The notes: a model not told the origin generated them from the sequence alone. A stretch of DNA of 64,000 bases from Bradyrhizobium forestalis (GCF_002795245.1 NZ_PGVG01000024.1:48514-112513); one strand, 5' to 3'. Positions 38,497-47,668 are shown, counted from the first letter of the stretch. A program made the numbers and translations.

Positions 38497-40806
38497 TTAC
38501 GTGAACAACGTCGGCTGCTGCCGCGAGGCGCGCTCCTGGGCTTCCACGACTGCAACCGCGGTCATGTTGAGGATGCCGCGCGCAGTGACGCCCGGCGTCA
38601 GGATGTGGGCCGGGCGCGCCGGGCCGATCAGAATCGGGCCGACGGGAAGTGCGTCCGCCAGCGCCTTGATCATCTGATAGGCGACGTTGGCGGTGTCGAG
38701 GTTCGGCATGATCAGGATGTTGGCCTCCCCCTCAAGCTTGGAGTGCGGCAGCACGAGCTTGCGGGCCGCAGCCGAGAGCGCGGTGTCGCCCTGCATCTCG
38801 CCGTCGGCCTCGATCTCCGGATGCTTGTCTTTCAGGAGTTGGGTCGCCCGGCGCATCTTGCGCGAGGAGTCCGTATCGTAGCTGCCGAAATCGGAATGCG
38901 AGATGAAAGCGACCTTCGGCTTCAGGGTGAAGCGCTGCACATGCAGCGCCGCCAGTGCCGCGATCTCGGCCAGCTCCTCCGCACTCGGATTGGGCCGCAC
39001 TTGCGTGTCGGCGATGAAGAAGGCGCCCTTGGTTGTGATCAGCAGCGCCAGTGCGGCGTAATCGCTGATCCCCGGCGAGAAGCCGACGATCTCGCGGACA
39101 TGGCGCAGATGGCTCATGTAGCGGCCCTCGACGCCACAGAGCATGGCATCGGCCTCCCCGCGCACCACCGCGAGTGCCGCGATCACCGTGTTGTTGGTGC
39201 GCACCACCGTGCGCGCCGCATCCGGCGTCACGCCGCGGCGGCCGGCGACCTCGACATAGGACTGCACATAGGAGCGATAGCGAGGATCGTCCTCGGGATT
39301 GACGAGGTCGAAATCCTTGCCGGCCTTGATCGACAGGCCGAAGCGCTTGATGCGCGCCTCGACCACCGAGGGGCGGCCGACCAGGATCGGCCGCGCCAGC
39401 TTCTCCTCCAGCACCACCTGCGTCGCGCGCAGCACGCGCTCGTCCTCGCCCTCGGCGTAGATCACGCGGACCGGCTGGGTCTTTGCCTTGGCGAACATCG
39501 GCTTCATGACGAGGCCGGAACGGAAGGCGAAGCGCTCGAGCAGCGCTCTGTATTCGTCGAAATTGGTGATGGGCCGCGTCGCAACGCCCGATTCCATCGC
39601 CGCCTTCGCCACGGCCGGCGCAAGGCGCAGGATCAGGCGCGGGTCGAACGGGCTTGGGATCAGCGAGCCGGGACCGAAGCCCTGCGTCTCACCGGTGTCG
39701 AGACCTTGCGCGACGGCATCCGACGGCGCCTCGCGCGCGAGCTGCGCGATGGCCTCGACGGCGGCGTGCTTCATCTCCTCGTTGATCGCGGTGGCGCCGA
39801 CGTCGAGCGCGCCGCGGAAGATGAAGGGAAAGCAGAGGACGTTGTTGACCTGGTTCGGATAGTCGGAGCGGCCGGTGCAGATCATGGCGTCGGGGCGCGC
39901 TTTCCGCGCCTCTTCCGGCATGATCTCCGGGGTCGGGTTGGCGAGCGCCATGATCAGGGGCTTGTCGCCCATCGCCTTGGCCATCTCGGGCTTCAGCACG
40001 CCGGGTGCCGAGAGCCCGATGAAGATATCGGCGCCGCCGATGACGTCGGCGAGCGTGCGCTTGTCGGTCTTCTGCGCATAGACCGCCTTCCAGCGGTCCA
40101 TCGAGGTGTTGCGCCCCTCATGCACGAGACCGTCGATGTCGCAGACCCAGATGTTCTTGCGCTGCGCGCCCATCGAGACGAGCAAGTTCAGTGTTGCGAG
40201 CGCGGCGGCCCCTGCCCCCGAGGCCACGATCTTGACGTCGGACAGCTTCTTGCCGTTCAGCCTGAGGCCGTTGGTGATGGCGGCGGCGACGATGATGGCG
40301 GTGCCGTGCTGGTCGTCATGGAAGACCGGGATCTTCATGCGCTCCTTCAAGCGCGTCTCGATCTCGAAGCACTCCGGTCCGCGGATGTCTTCCAGATTGA
40401 TGCCGCCGAAGGTTGGCTCGAGCGCCGCCACCGTCTCGACCACGCGATCGATGGTGTCGGCGGCGATCTCGATGTCGAACACGTCGATGCCGGCGAATTT
40501 CTTGAACAGGACCGCCTTGCCCTCCATCACCGGCTTGGAGGCCAGCGGGCCGATATTGCCGAGGCCGAGCACCGCGGTACCGTTGGAGACCACCGCGACC
40601 AGATTGGCGCGGGTGGTGAGCGTGGCCGCCTCGGACGGGTTCTTGGCGATCTCGGTGCAAGCCGCGGCGACGCCCGGAGAATAGGCCAGCGCGAGATCGC
40701 GCTGGTTGGCAAGCGGCTTGCTTGCCTGGATCTCGAGCTTTCCGGGGCGCGGCAGACGATGGTAGGCCAGCGCCGCCTGGTGGAGATCATCAGAATAGGA
40801 CGACAT
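38497..40806 (-). CDS. maeB: NADP-dependent malic enzyme with phosphotransacetylase-like domain
   Basis: Oxidative decarboxylation of malate to pyruvate. The 769 residues comprise a malic enzyme half (residues 1-430) and a phosphotransacetylase-like half (from about 440). Malic enzyme features: LALAYSPGVAAACTEI, GLGNIGPLASKPVMEGKAVLFKKFAGIDVFDIEI, and KIVASGAGAAALATLNLLVSMG, a Rossmann glycine motif. PTA-like features: VRVIYAEGEDERVLRATQVV and ANILIMPNLDTANVAYQMIKAL, without Pta's enzyme activity in known homologues. This is MaeB-like architecture, also that of rhizobial Tme and Dme. NAD versus NADP use cannot be decided by reading, so the symbol is provisional. Confidence 0.92.
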   Translation of the reverse strand: MSSYSDDLHQAALAYHRLPRPGKLEIQASKPLANQRDLALAYSPGVAAACTEIAKNPSEAATLTTRANLVAVVSNGTAVLGLGNIGPLASKPVMEGKAVLFKKFAGIDVFDIEIAADTIDRVVETVAALEPTFGGINLEDIRGPECFEIETRLKERMKIPVFHDDQHGTAIIVAAAITNGLRLNGKKLSDVKIVASGAGAAALATLNLLVSMGAQRKNIWVCDIDGLVHEGRNTSMDRWKAVYAQKTDKRTLADVIGGADIFIGLSAPGVLKPEMAKAMGDKPLIMALANPTPEIMPEEARKARPDAMICTGRSDYPNQVNNVLCFPFIFRGALDVGATAINEEMKHAAVEAIAQLAREAPSDAVAQGLDTGETQGFGPGSLIPSPFDPRLILRLAPAVAKAAMESGVATRPITNFDEYRALLERFAFRSGLVMKPMFAKAKTQPVRVIYAEGEDERVLRATQVVLEEKLARPILVGRPSVVEARIKRFGLSIKAGKDFDLVNPEDDPRYRSYVQSYVEVAGRRGVTPDAARTVVRTNNTVIAALAVVRGEADAMLCGVEGRYMSHLRHVREIVGFSPGISDYAALALLITTKGAFFIADTQVRPNPSAEELAEIAALAALHVQRFTLKPKVAFISHSDFGSYDTDSSRKMRRATQLLKDKHPEIEADGEMQGDTALSAAARKLVLPHSKLEGEANILIMPNLDTANVAYQMIKALADALPVGPILIGPARPAHILTPGVTARGILNMTAVAVVEAQERASRQQPTLFT

Positions 40807-41053
40807 GCGGTGTCTCGCCTCGCGTTACCGGCCTCAAAATGCATCGTCCGGAGCTGCCGCCCAAGCGGAACGGTATTTCCGGGTCATGGAAACGGGATGA
40901 AGCACGCCGGGTGCCTCGGTGGCAACATCCGATTGCGTCCCCATCAACAGGGCGCGCGGTCAAACATTTGAAAACCATAGCTTTCCCTGGACCGCGCGGC
41001 GTTTCGCGAATATGGCAGGTTGCGCAGTCGAGAACGAGCAACTGGAGCTGGGA

Positions 41054-43021
41054 ATGAAGCGAATCCTGATCGGCCTGATCGTGGCAGCCGTGCTCGGCGC
41101 GGGCGGATGGTTTGGCTTCAATCTCTATGTTCAGCATCGCGTTACCGCCGAGGTCGAGGCGGCTTTCGAACAGATCCGCTCAGGCGGTGGCAAGGCGAGC
41201 CATGGCAAGGTCACGTTCGAGCTAGCGACCCGGACGCTGACGATCGAGGACATCGCCGTCGAGCCCGCCCAGCCGCAGCTCGCCAACGTCAAGGTCGCAA
41301 AGGTCACGGCCGTTGGTGTACGCCAGCCAGATGAGGCCCATTTCTCGGCCGACAGCATCGAAGTGTCAGGGGTCGAGGTCGCCTTCACATCCTCCGAGCG
41401 GGCGAAGCTGAAAGCGAACTACAAGATCCCGCAGATCAGCGCTCGCGATTTTTCCGGTCCCACTCGTGCGGCCGCCGCGCCGTTGTCCGGCTCGATCATC
41501 GACATGTACCGCTTCATGCTCGCGCAATACGCGACCGTCTCTGCATCCTCGATCGCGGCGCCGACCGTCGCGGTCAATGTCAATGCAGGCACCGGCAATG
41601 TCGGCAGCGGCGAATATGTCTATTCGGGTCTGTCGATCCAGAACGTCAACCGCGGCAAAATCGAAACGGCGAAGACAGATCGCATCACCTATACGCTCGA
41701 CCTGGCCCAGCCGGGCAAGCCCGAGAAAATGACCGGCGAGCTGTCCGGCCTGGCCGCCTACGATTTCGACGCAACCGCCGTGAGGGCCGCGCTCGATCAG
41801 CAAGGATCGAGCGACGACAGTTTCCACAGGATCTATCGACGCATCTCGGCCAACTCATATGTGGTGACGACGGCACCAGGCGTGCGCGTGCAGATCGACG
41901 GCATCAGCTTCGACGACATTGCGATCCGGCCCTCGAAATTCCGCCCGGCCGAAATCATCGCGCTGGTGCCGGCTGACGGCTCGATCCCGACGCCGGCGCA
42001 GTCGCGCGACATGATCGAGAAGGTGGCCGACTTCTTCGAGGGCTTTCAGATCGGCAAGGCCGAAATCGGCAAGCAAACGGTCGAGACGCCGCAAGGGACG
42101 GGACGGCTCAACGCTGTCAAATACGATCAGGACAAAATAGCGCTGGAAGGCCTCGACATGCCGATGCCGCAGGGGCAGCTCAAGATGGAGCGCTTCGCGC
42201 TGAAGTCCTTCAGCGCGGCAAGTCTGATGCGCTGGGCGGCAGGCCTCAGAACGCCCGGACAGCCGCCCTCGCCGGATCAAATGCTGGGCCTGTTCCGGGT
42301 CCTCGAAGGCGCCGAGATCAAGGGCGTGGTCTCGCCCTACAAGAATACGCGGCAGGTCGTCACCATCGACACGATCAGCCTGAACTGGGGCCAGTTGATA
42401 GGGCCGATCCCGAGCAAAGCCAGTCTGGTCGTGAAGATGGTCGCTCCCACCGACCCCTCCAATCCGGCGCAGCAGCCGCTGACCATGGCCGGCATCGACA
42501 AGCTCGCGATCGACCTCGATCTCGGTGCCGCCTGGACGGAATCGTCGGGGGCGTTTGCGCTCGCGCCTGCGACCATCGATCTCGGCAATCTCGCCAAAGC
42601 GCAGGCCCGCTTCGCGCTCGCCAACGTGCCGCGCGGCCTGTTCACGACTGATCCGGCGCAGGCGATGGGTCAGGCGGCGCAAGTCGAGACCGGTGCGTTC
42701 GAACTCTCGCTGCGCGACAGCGGCATTGTCGATCTCGTCGTCGCGCAGTTCTCGCGCATGCAGAATGTCAGCCGCGATGCGGCACGCAGCGCCATCGTCG
42801 AGATGATCAGGGTACAGGGTGAGAAGATCGTTGCGTCCAATGTCGATGCTAGGGTGGCGGTCGATGCGCTCGCCAGCTTCGTCGAGACCTCGGGGCAGAC
42901 GCTGACGATCAAGCTCACGCCTCGCGCCAAGGTGCCGCTGATGCAATTGATGCAGCTCTCAAAAAGCGACCCCGAGAGCGCGCTGGCCCAGTTCAGGATC
43001 GAGGCGTCGACGGGGTTGTAG
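41054..43021 (+). CDS. Large membrane-anchored hypothetical protein
   Basis: A 655-residue protein with an N-terminal transmembrane anchor (ILIGLIVAAVLGAGGWFGFNLYV) and a long periplasmic part. It is rich in beta-type repeats such as FELATRTLTIEDIAVEPAQPQL, ADSIEVSGVEVAF, SGLSIQNVNRGKIETAKTD and IDGISFDDIAI. These resemble AsmA/DUF945-like beta-taco proteins that span the periplasm, but I cannot assign it firmly. The start ATG 41054 with GGAG about 8 nt before it is preferred over an upstream frame that adds an unlikely 45-residue extension. It is divergent from the malic enzyme gene. Function unknown. Confidence 0.65.
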   Translation: MKRILIGLIVAAVLGAGGWFGFNLYVQHRVTAEVEAAFEQIRSGGGKASHGKVTFELATRTLTIEDIAVEPAQPQLANVKVAKVTAVGVRQPDEAHFSADSIEVSGVEVAFTSSERAKLKANYKIPQISARDFSGPTRAAAAPLSGSIIDMYRFMLAQYATVSASSIAAPTVAVNVNAGTGNVGSGEYVYSGLSIQNVNRGKIETAKTDRITYTLDLAQPGKPEKMTGELSGLAAYDFDATAVRAALDQQGSSDDSFHRIYRRISANSYVVTTAPGVRVQIDGISFDDIAIRPSKFRPAEIIALVPADGSIPTPAQSRDMIEKVADFFEGFQIGKAEIGKQTVETPQGTGRLNAVKYDQDKIALEGLDMPMPQGQLKMERFALKSFSAASLMRWAAGLRTPGQPPSPDQMLGLFRVLEGAEIKGVVSPYKNTRQVVTIDTISLNWGQLIGPIPSKASLVVKMVAPTDPSNPAQQPLTMAGIDKLAIDLDLGAAWTESSGAFALAPATIDLGNLAKAQARFALANVPRGLFTTDPAQAMGQAAQVETGAFELSLRDSGIVDLVVAQFSRMQNVSRDAARSAIVEMIRVQGEKIVASNVDARVAVDALASFVETSGQTLTIKLTPRAKVPLMQLMQLSKSDPESALAQFRIEASTGL

Positions 43022-43029
43022 TTGATCTT

Positions 43030-43186
43030 GTGTCCCGGACGCGGCGCGGCATGAAATGACGCGACGCAGAGCCGGGCCCCAGAAGCCCCGGACTCCTTGG
43101 CGACATGGGCCCCGGCTCTGCAGCGCATCGTCGAACCGGACGATGCTTCGCATCGCCGGGGAGACGCTGCGCTGCGCCCGGGGCAC
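43030..43186. repeat. Dispersed imperfect palindrome, family 1 copy D
   Basis: Outer arms GTGTCCCGGACGC and GCGCCCGGGGCAC, inner arms GAGCCGGGCCCCAGA and CATGGGCCCCGGCTC. It begins nine bases after the membrane-protein gene stop. Copy E follows in the same gap. Confidence 0.85.
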
Positions 43187-43221
43187 GCAACGGCGATGGA
43201 GGCGCATGCTCTCTCCACACC

Positions 43222-43261
43222 GTCATTGCAAGCGCAACGACGCAATCCAGAATCTTTCCGC
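43222..43261. repeat. Short dispersed repeat between copies D and E
   Basis: The sequence GTCATTGCAAGCGCAACGAC then GCAATCCAGAATCTTTCCGC is a common rhizobial intergenic sequence. It fills the gap between two family 1 palindromes. Confidence 0.6.
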
Positions 43262-43394
43262 GTGTCCCGGACAAGCCGCAGCGCGTAAGCGTTGCGGCGC
43301 AGAGCCGGGATCCAGAAGCCGCGAGCTCCTGCGTGACATGGGCCCCGGCTCTGCAGCGCATCGTCGAAGAGACGCTGCGCTGCGTCCGGGGCAC
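43262..43394. repeat. Dispersed imperfect palindrome, family 1 copy E
   Basis: Outer arms GTGTCCCGGACAAG and GCGTCCGGGGCAC, inner arms GAGCCGGGATCCAGA and CATGGGCCCCGGCTC. The stretch from the inner right arm onward is close to the matching part of copy D, so the two probably share recent ancestry. It ends five bases before the aspS stop. Confidence 0.85.
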
Positions 43395-43398
43395 GAGC

Positions 43399-45171
43399 TC
43401 ACTTCTGCGGCAGGTTCACCCGGATGTGCAGCTCGCGGAGCTGTTTTGTCGTGGCTTCCGACGGGGCGCCCATCAGGAGATCCATCGCCTGCTGGTTCAT
43501 CGGAAACAGCGAGATCTCGCGCAAATTCGTGGTGCCGCAGAGCAGCATCACGATGCGGTCGACGCCCGCGGCCATGCCGCCATGCGGTGGCGCGCCGTAC
43601 TGGAAGGCGCGGTACATGCCGCCGAAGCGGTCGACCACTTCCTGCTCGCCGTAACCTGCGATCTCGAACGCCTTCACCATGGCTTCCGGCACGTGGTTGC
43701 GGATGCCGCCCGAGGCGATCTCGTAGCCGTTGCAGGTGATGTCGTACTGGAACGCCTTGATGGTCAGCGGATCCTGGCCCTTCAGCGCCTCGAGGCCGCC
43801 CTGCGGCATCGAGAACGGGTTGTGCGAGAAGTCGACCTTCTTGTCGTCCTCGTTGTACTCGTACATCGGGAAGTCGACGATCCAGGCGAGCTCGAACCGC
43901 TCCTTGTCGGTGAGGTTCAGCTCCTCGCCGACCTTGTTGCGGGCAAGGCCAGAGAACTTCCAGAACTTGTCGGGATCGCCGGCGACGAAGAAGGCGGCAT
44001 CGCCCTCCTTCACGCCGAGCTGCGCGCGGATCGCGGCCGTGCGCTCAGGTCCGATGTTGTTCGCAAGGGGACCTGCGCCCTCGCCGCCCTCGCGCCACAT
44101 GATGTAGCCGAGGCCGGGCTGGCCCTCGCCCTGCGCCCACGAATTCATGCGATCGCAAAACGCGCGGCTGCCGCCGCCGGGTGCCGGGATCGCCCAGACC
44201 TGGTTCTTGGGATCTTCGAGCATGCGCGCGAACACCTTGAAGCCGCTTCCGCGGAAGTGCTCGGAGACATCCTGCATCTCGATGGGGTTGCGCAGGTCCG
44301 GCTTGTCGCTGCCGTATTTGCGCAAGGCTTCGGCGAACGGAATCCGGCGCCAGCCCTTGGTCACCGGCTTGCCCTTGGCAAATTCCTCGAACACGCCGGT
44401 GATCACAGGCTCCATCGCCGCGAAGACGTCTTCCTGCGTGACAAAGCTCATTTCGACGTCGAGCTGGTAGAACTCGCCGGGCAGACGGTCGGCGCGCGGG
44501 TCCTCGTCGCGGAAGCAGGGCGCGATCTGGAAGTAGCGGTCGAAGCCCGACATCATCAAGAGCTGCTTGTATTGCTGCGGCGCCTGCGGCAGCGCGTAGA
44601 ACTTGCCGGGATGGATGCGCGAGGGCACCAAGAAGTCGCGCGCGCCTTCCGGCGAGGATGCGGTCAGGATCGGCGTGTTGAACTCGAAGAAGCCCTGCCC
44701 CTCCATGCGCCGGCGCATCGACTTGATGATCTCGATGCGCGTCATGATGTTCTGGTGCAGCTTTTCGCGACGCAGATCCAGGAAGCGGTACTTCAGGCGG
44801 ATGTCTTCGGGGTATTCCTGGTCGCCGAACACCGGCAGCGGCAGGTCGCCGGCCGGGCCCAGCACCTCGATCTCGCTGACATAGACCTCGACCTTGCCGG
44901 TCGGCAGGTCGTCATTGTCGGTGCCGTCGGGACGGCGGCGGACCTTGCCGTCCATCTTGACCACGAATTCCGAGCGCAGCTTTTCGGCCAGCGAGAACGC
45001 CGGCGAGTCCGGGTCGACCACGCACTGGGTCAGGCCGTAATGGTCGCGCAGGTCGATGAACAGCACGCCGCCATGGTCGCGAACGCGATGGACCCAGCCC
45101 GAGAGGCGGATGGTCTCGCCGATGTTGCTCTCGCGGAGCGCGCCGCATGTATGTGACCGGTAGCGATGCAT
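43399..45171 (-). CDS. aspS: Aspartyl-tRNA synthetase
   Basis: Charges tRNA(Asp), and in organisms lacking AsnRS also tRNA(Asn). The 590-residue length is bacterial. An N-terminal OB anticodon-binding domain (IRLSGWVHRVRDHGGVLFIDLRDHYG) is followed by the class II core: motif 2 FRDEDPRADRLPGEFYQLD, the bacterial GAD insertion around 290-420, and motif 3 GMAAGVDRIVMLLCG. The first residues MHRYRSHTCGALRESNIGE are typical. It starts at ATG 45171 and ends just after repeat copy E. AsnRS/GatCAB status, and hence discrimination, is not visible here. Confidence 0.97.
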   Translation of the reverse strand: MHRYRSHTCGALRESNIGETIRLSGWVHRVRDHGGVLFIDLRDHYGLTQCVVDPDSPAFSLAEKLRSEFVVKMDGKVRRRPDGTDNDDLPTGKVEVYVSEIEVLGPAGDLPLPVFGDQEYPEDIRLKYRFLDLRREKLHQNIMTRIEIIKSMRRRMEGQGFFEFNTPILTASSPEGARDFLVPSRIHPGKFYALPQAPQQYKQLLMMSGFDRYFQIAPCFRDEDPRADRLPGEFYQLDVEMSFVTQEDVFAAMEPVITGVFEEFAKGKPVTKGWRRIPFAEALRKYGSDKPDLRNPIEMQDVSEHFRGSGFKVFARMLEDPKNQVWAIPAPGGGSRAFCDRMNSWAQGEGQPGLGYIMWREGGEGAGPLANNIGPERTAAIRAQLGVKEGDAAFFVAGDPDKFWKFSGLARNKVGEELNLTDKERFELAWIVDFPMYEYNEDDKKVDFSHNPFSMPQGGLEALKGQDPLTIKAFQYDITCNGYEIASGGIRNHVPEAMVKAFEIAGYGEQEVVDRFGGMYRAFQYGAPPHGGMAAGVDRIVMLLCGTTNLREISLFPMNQQAMDLLMGAPSEATTKQLRELHIRVNLPQK

Positions 45172-45367
45172 GGTCGTCCCAAAATCAATGTCGGAGGGGT
45201 CGAATCGGACCGCCTGAAACGGCCGGTCCGACGTTGCGGCAGGGTTTACCCGACGAGGGCGGGTGCGGCAACCAAGGGAACGGCCCGATTTGGGCTGGAA
45301 GGACCCATTTTTGACCTATCAGGGCCCGAGCCTTTGCCATCAGGCGTTCCAGCCCTATCTTGAGGCC

Positions 45368-46840
45368 ATGACGGTCCATTTCCCCTTCCAGAACTCGTAT
45401 TCGGCGCTGCCGGACAGCTTCTTTGCCCGCGTTGCGCCGACCCCTGTCGCCGCCCCCCGGCTGATCAAGCTGAACCGGCCGCTGGCGGTCCAGCTCGGGC
45501 TGGATCCTGATGTGCTGGAGACCCCGGAAGGGGCCGAGATCCTGGCCGGCAAGACGGTTCCCGCCGGCGCCGATCCCATTGCCATGGCCTATGCCGGCCA
45601 CCAGTTCGGGCAATTCGTGCCCCAGCTCGGCGACGGCCGCGCCATCCTGCTCGGCGAGGTCATCGACAAGGACGGCGTCCGCCGCGATATCCAGCTCAAG
45701 GGAAGCGGCCCCACCCCGTTCTCCCGCCGCGGCGACGGCCGCGCCGCGCTCGGGCCGGTCTTGCGCGAATACATCGTCAGCGAAGCGATGTTCGCGCTGG
45801 GCATTCCGACCACGCGCTCGCTTGCCGCCGTCGTCACCGGCGAGCACGTCATCCGCGAAACCGCGCTGCCCGGCGCGGTGCTGACCCGCATTGCCTCCAG
45901 CCACATCCGCGTCGGCACCTTCCAGTTCTTCGCCGTCCGCCGCGACACCGAGGCGATCCGCCGGCTCGCCGACCACGTCATCGTCAGGCACTATCCGGAC
46001 CTGCTTCACGCCGAGCGGCCGTATCACGCACTGCTCGCCGCGGTCGTCGCGCGACAGGCCGAGCTCATCGCGCGCTGGCTGCTGGTCGGCTTCATCCACG
46101 GCGTGATGAACACCGACAACACGTCGATCTCGGGCGAGACCATCGATTACGGCCCGTGCGCCTTCATGGACGCCTACAATCCTGCGCAGGTGTTCTCCTC
46201 GATCGACGAGATGGGCCGCTACGCCTATGCCAACCAGCCGCGCATCGGCTTGTGGAATCTGACCCGCCTCGCCGAATGCCTGCTGCCGCTGTTCTCGGAC
46301 GAGCAGGAGAAAGCTGTCGCCGAAGCCCAGGACATTCTCGGCGCCTTCGCCGAAGCGTTCAGCGCGGCCTATCAGGCCGGCCTGCGCAAGAAGGTCGGCC
46401 TGTTCACGGAGCGTGACGGCGACGACGCGCTGATCCAGGACCTGCTCGATGCCATGGCCAAGAACCAGGCCGACTTCACCCTCACCTTCCGCAAGCTCGG
46501 CGACGCCGCGGCCGACGAAGGCACCGACGTGCGTGCCCAGTTCATGGAGCCCGCAGCCTTCGACGAATGGGCCGGTCGCTGGCGCGCGCGCATTGCGCTG
46601 GAGCCGCAGAACGCAGCCGAGCGGCAGGCCGCGATGCATGCCGTCAACCCGATGTTCATCCCGCGCAACCATCGCGTCGAGGCCGTGATCCAGGCCGCGA
46701 TGAATGACGACGACTACGCGCCGTTCGAGGAGCTGGTGACGGTGCTGGCAAAGCCATACGAGGACCAGCCGGACTACGCCGCCTACGCCGATCCGCCGCT
46801 GCCGGACCAGCGCGTGCTGCAGACGTTTTGTGGAACCTAG
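45368..46840 (+). CDS. selO: SelO/YdiU protein adenylyltransferase
   Basis: A pseudokinase that transfers AMP to hydroxyl side chains of target proteins, usually redox-related. The 490 residues match the family length. Features are MAYAGHQFGQFVPQLGDGRAILLGE, the ATP-clamping QLKGSGPTPFSRRGDGRAAL, the catalytic-like region HGVMNTDNTSISGETIDYGPCAFMD, and MFIPRNHRVEAVIQAA. The family also often carries a C-terminal Cys region; here the end is QTFCGT, so one Cys is present. ATG 45368 is chosen; the frame is open further upstream without a ribosome site. Confidence 0.93.
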   Translation: MTVHFPFQNSYSALPDSFFARVAPTPVAAPRLIKLNRPLAVQLGLDPDVLETPEGAEILAGKTVPAGADPIAMAYAGHQFGQFVPQLGDGRAILLGEVIDKDGVRRDIQLKGSGPTPFSRRGDGRAALGPVLREYIVSEAMFALGIPTTRSLAAVVTGEHVIRETALPGAVLTRIASSHIRVGTFQFFAVRRDTEAIRRLADHVIVRHYPDLLHAERPYHALLAAVVARQAELIARWLLVGFIHGVMNTDNTSISGETIDYGPCAFMDAYNPAQVFSSIDEMGRYAYANQPRIGLWNLTRLAECLLPLFSDEQEKAVAEAQDILGAFAEAFSAAYQAGLRKKVGLFTERDGDDALIQDLLDAMAKNQADFTLTFRKLGDAAADEGTDVRAQFMEPAAFDEWAGRWRARIALEPQNAAERQAAMHAVNPMFIPRNHRVEAVIQAAMNDDDYAPFEELVTVLAKPYEDQPDYAAYADPPLPDQRVLQTFCGT

Positions 46841-46863
46841 CGACAAGCTTCAAAGGGGCCGTC

Positions 46864-47298
46864 GTGATCACGCAACTCCCAGACGACTTTCGGTTCGCCG
46901 GCCCCGAAATGCAGCTCTGCACCCTCACAATTCGGATCACAGACCTCGCCGAACGCTTCGGCTTTACGTTGATCCATTACGACGACGACGGCCTCGGTCA
47001 GGCCGCCTCGATGTTCGTGAGGCTGAAATCCGGGCGGGCCCTTTTTCTGACCGAACACGCGCATGCAGTCGAGCGCCTCGGTTCAAAGGGCCCTGTGGTC
47101 GAGGTTGATGCGCGGGATATCGCGGAGATCGATGTCGAACCGTTTGTCGACGAAGTGTTGGAGGCTTTCCAGCTGTCCCGCGAGGATGTTGACTGGATCG
47201 CCCCGATCGACAAAGCCCGTGCGCTCGATTGGATCCAACGTTGGGCCGACTATTTCGCGAAGCGAGATCGAGCGGGCAACGGAGAGCCGCTGAAATGA
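46864..47298 (+). CDS. Conserved hypothetical protein
   Basis: A 144-residue acidic soluble protein, read from GTG 46864 with AAAGGGG about 7 nt upstream; a TTG at 46828 overlaps the selO stop. The sequence VEVDARDIAEIDVEPFVDEVLEAF is Asp/Glu-rich, and DWIQRWADYF is the end region. No motif I can name. Its stop overlaps the next ATG (ATGA at 47295-47298), so it is translationally coupled to the downstream gene. Function unknown. Confidence 0.5.
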   Translation: MITQLPDDFRFAGPEMQLCTLTIRITDLAERFGFTLIHYDDDGLGQAASMFVRLKSGRALFLTEHAHAVERLGSKGPVVEVDARDIAEIDVEPFVDEVLEAFQLSREDVDWIAPIDKARALDWIQRWADYFAKRDRAGNGEPLK

Positions 47299-47546
47299 AT
47301 GGTCCGCTCACCAACGACGAGATCGAAGCGATCAAGGCACGCTGCGAACAGGCTACCGCCGGTCCGTGGAAATCGTTCATCGAGAAACGGGACAAGATCA
47401 GCGGATCTGACTTCATTCAGACCGGAGGTGAGGACTTCTATCTCTCCGGTGCGACGATTGCAGATTACGACTTTATTGCTCACGCACGACAAGATATTCC
47501 AAGGCTGATCGCAGAGATCGAGCGCCTTCGCTCGATAAATCGCTAG
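47295..47546 (+). CDS. Hypothetical protein, translationally coupled
   Basis: An 83-residue protein with ATG 47295 inside the stop codon of the previous gene (ATGA overlap). The sequence begins MNGPLTNDEIEAIKARCEQATAGPW and ends PRLIAEIERLRSINR. The pattern 'IEAIKAR...ATPGPW ... FIAHARQDIPRLI' is a type often seen in small proteins near phage or toxin loci in other bacteria, but no such neighbour is present here. Role unknown; the coupling with 46864-47298 suggests that the two act together. Confidence 0.5.
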   Translation: MNGPLTNDEIEAIKARCEQATAGPWKSFIEKRDKISGSDFIQTGGEDFYLSGATIADYDFIAHARQDIPRLIAEIERLRSINR

Positions 47547-47589
47547 CTCGATCCTGGACAGGAATCCGGCCGGCACGCTCGGGTACCTA

Positions 47590-47668
47590 AGCGCCGCTGA
47601 CAGCGCAACTCAAGGTACGCCGGGACGGCGAATTGCGCCTTCGGCTAATCCACCCTACGTAGCGGCCA
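47590..47668. repeat. Half copy of a GTAGGGTGGATTAGC-type repeat
   Basis: GCGCCTTCGGCTAATCCACC followed by CTACGTAG, with the preceding GCGCAACTC...GGCGAATTGCGCC, is a known type of intergenic repeat. It resembles the arms of the 9675-9766 element loosely. No gene lies in this gap. Confidence 0.5.

Noticed and set aside
38299..40971. Long open frame (about 890 codons) on the plus strand opposite the malic enzyme gene
   Set aside because: It is antisense to a firmly identified gene, has no family landmarks and shows Arg/His-rich composition typical of GC-rich shadow frames.
43105..45156. Open frame of about 680 codons on the plus strand opposite aspS
   Set aside because: Shadow of aspS plus repeat copies D and E; composition and lack of motifs argue against coding.
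45185..46846. Open frame of about 550 codons on the minus strand opposite selO
   Set aside because: Shadow of the clear SelO gene; no conserved pattern.
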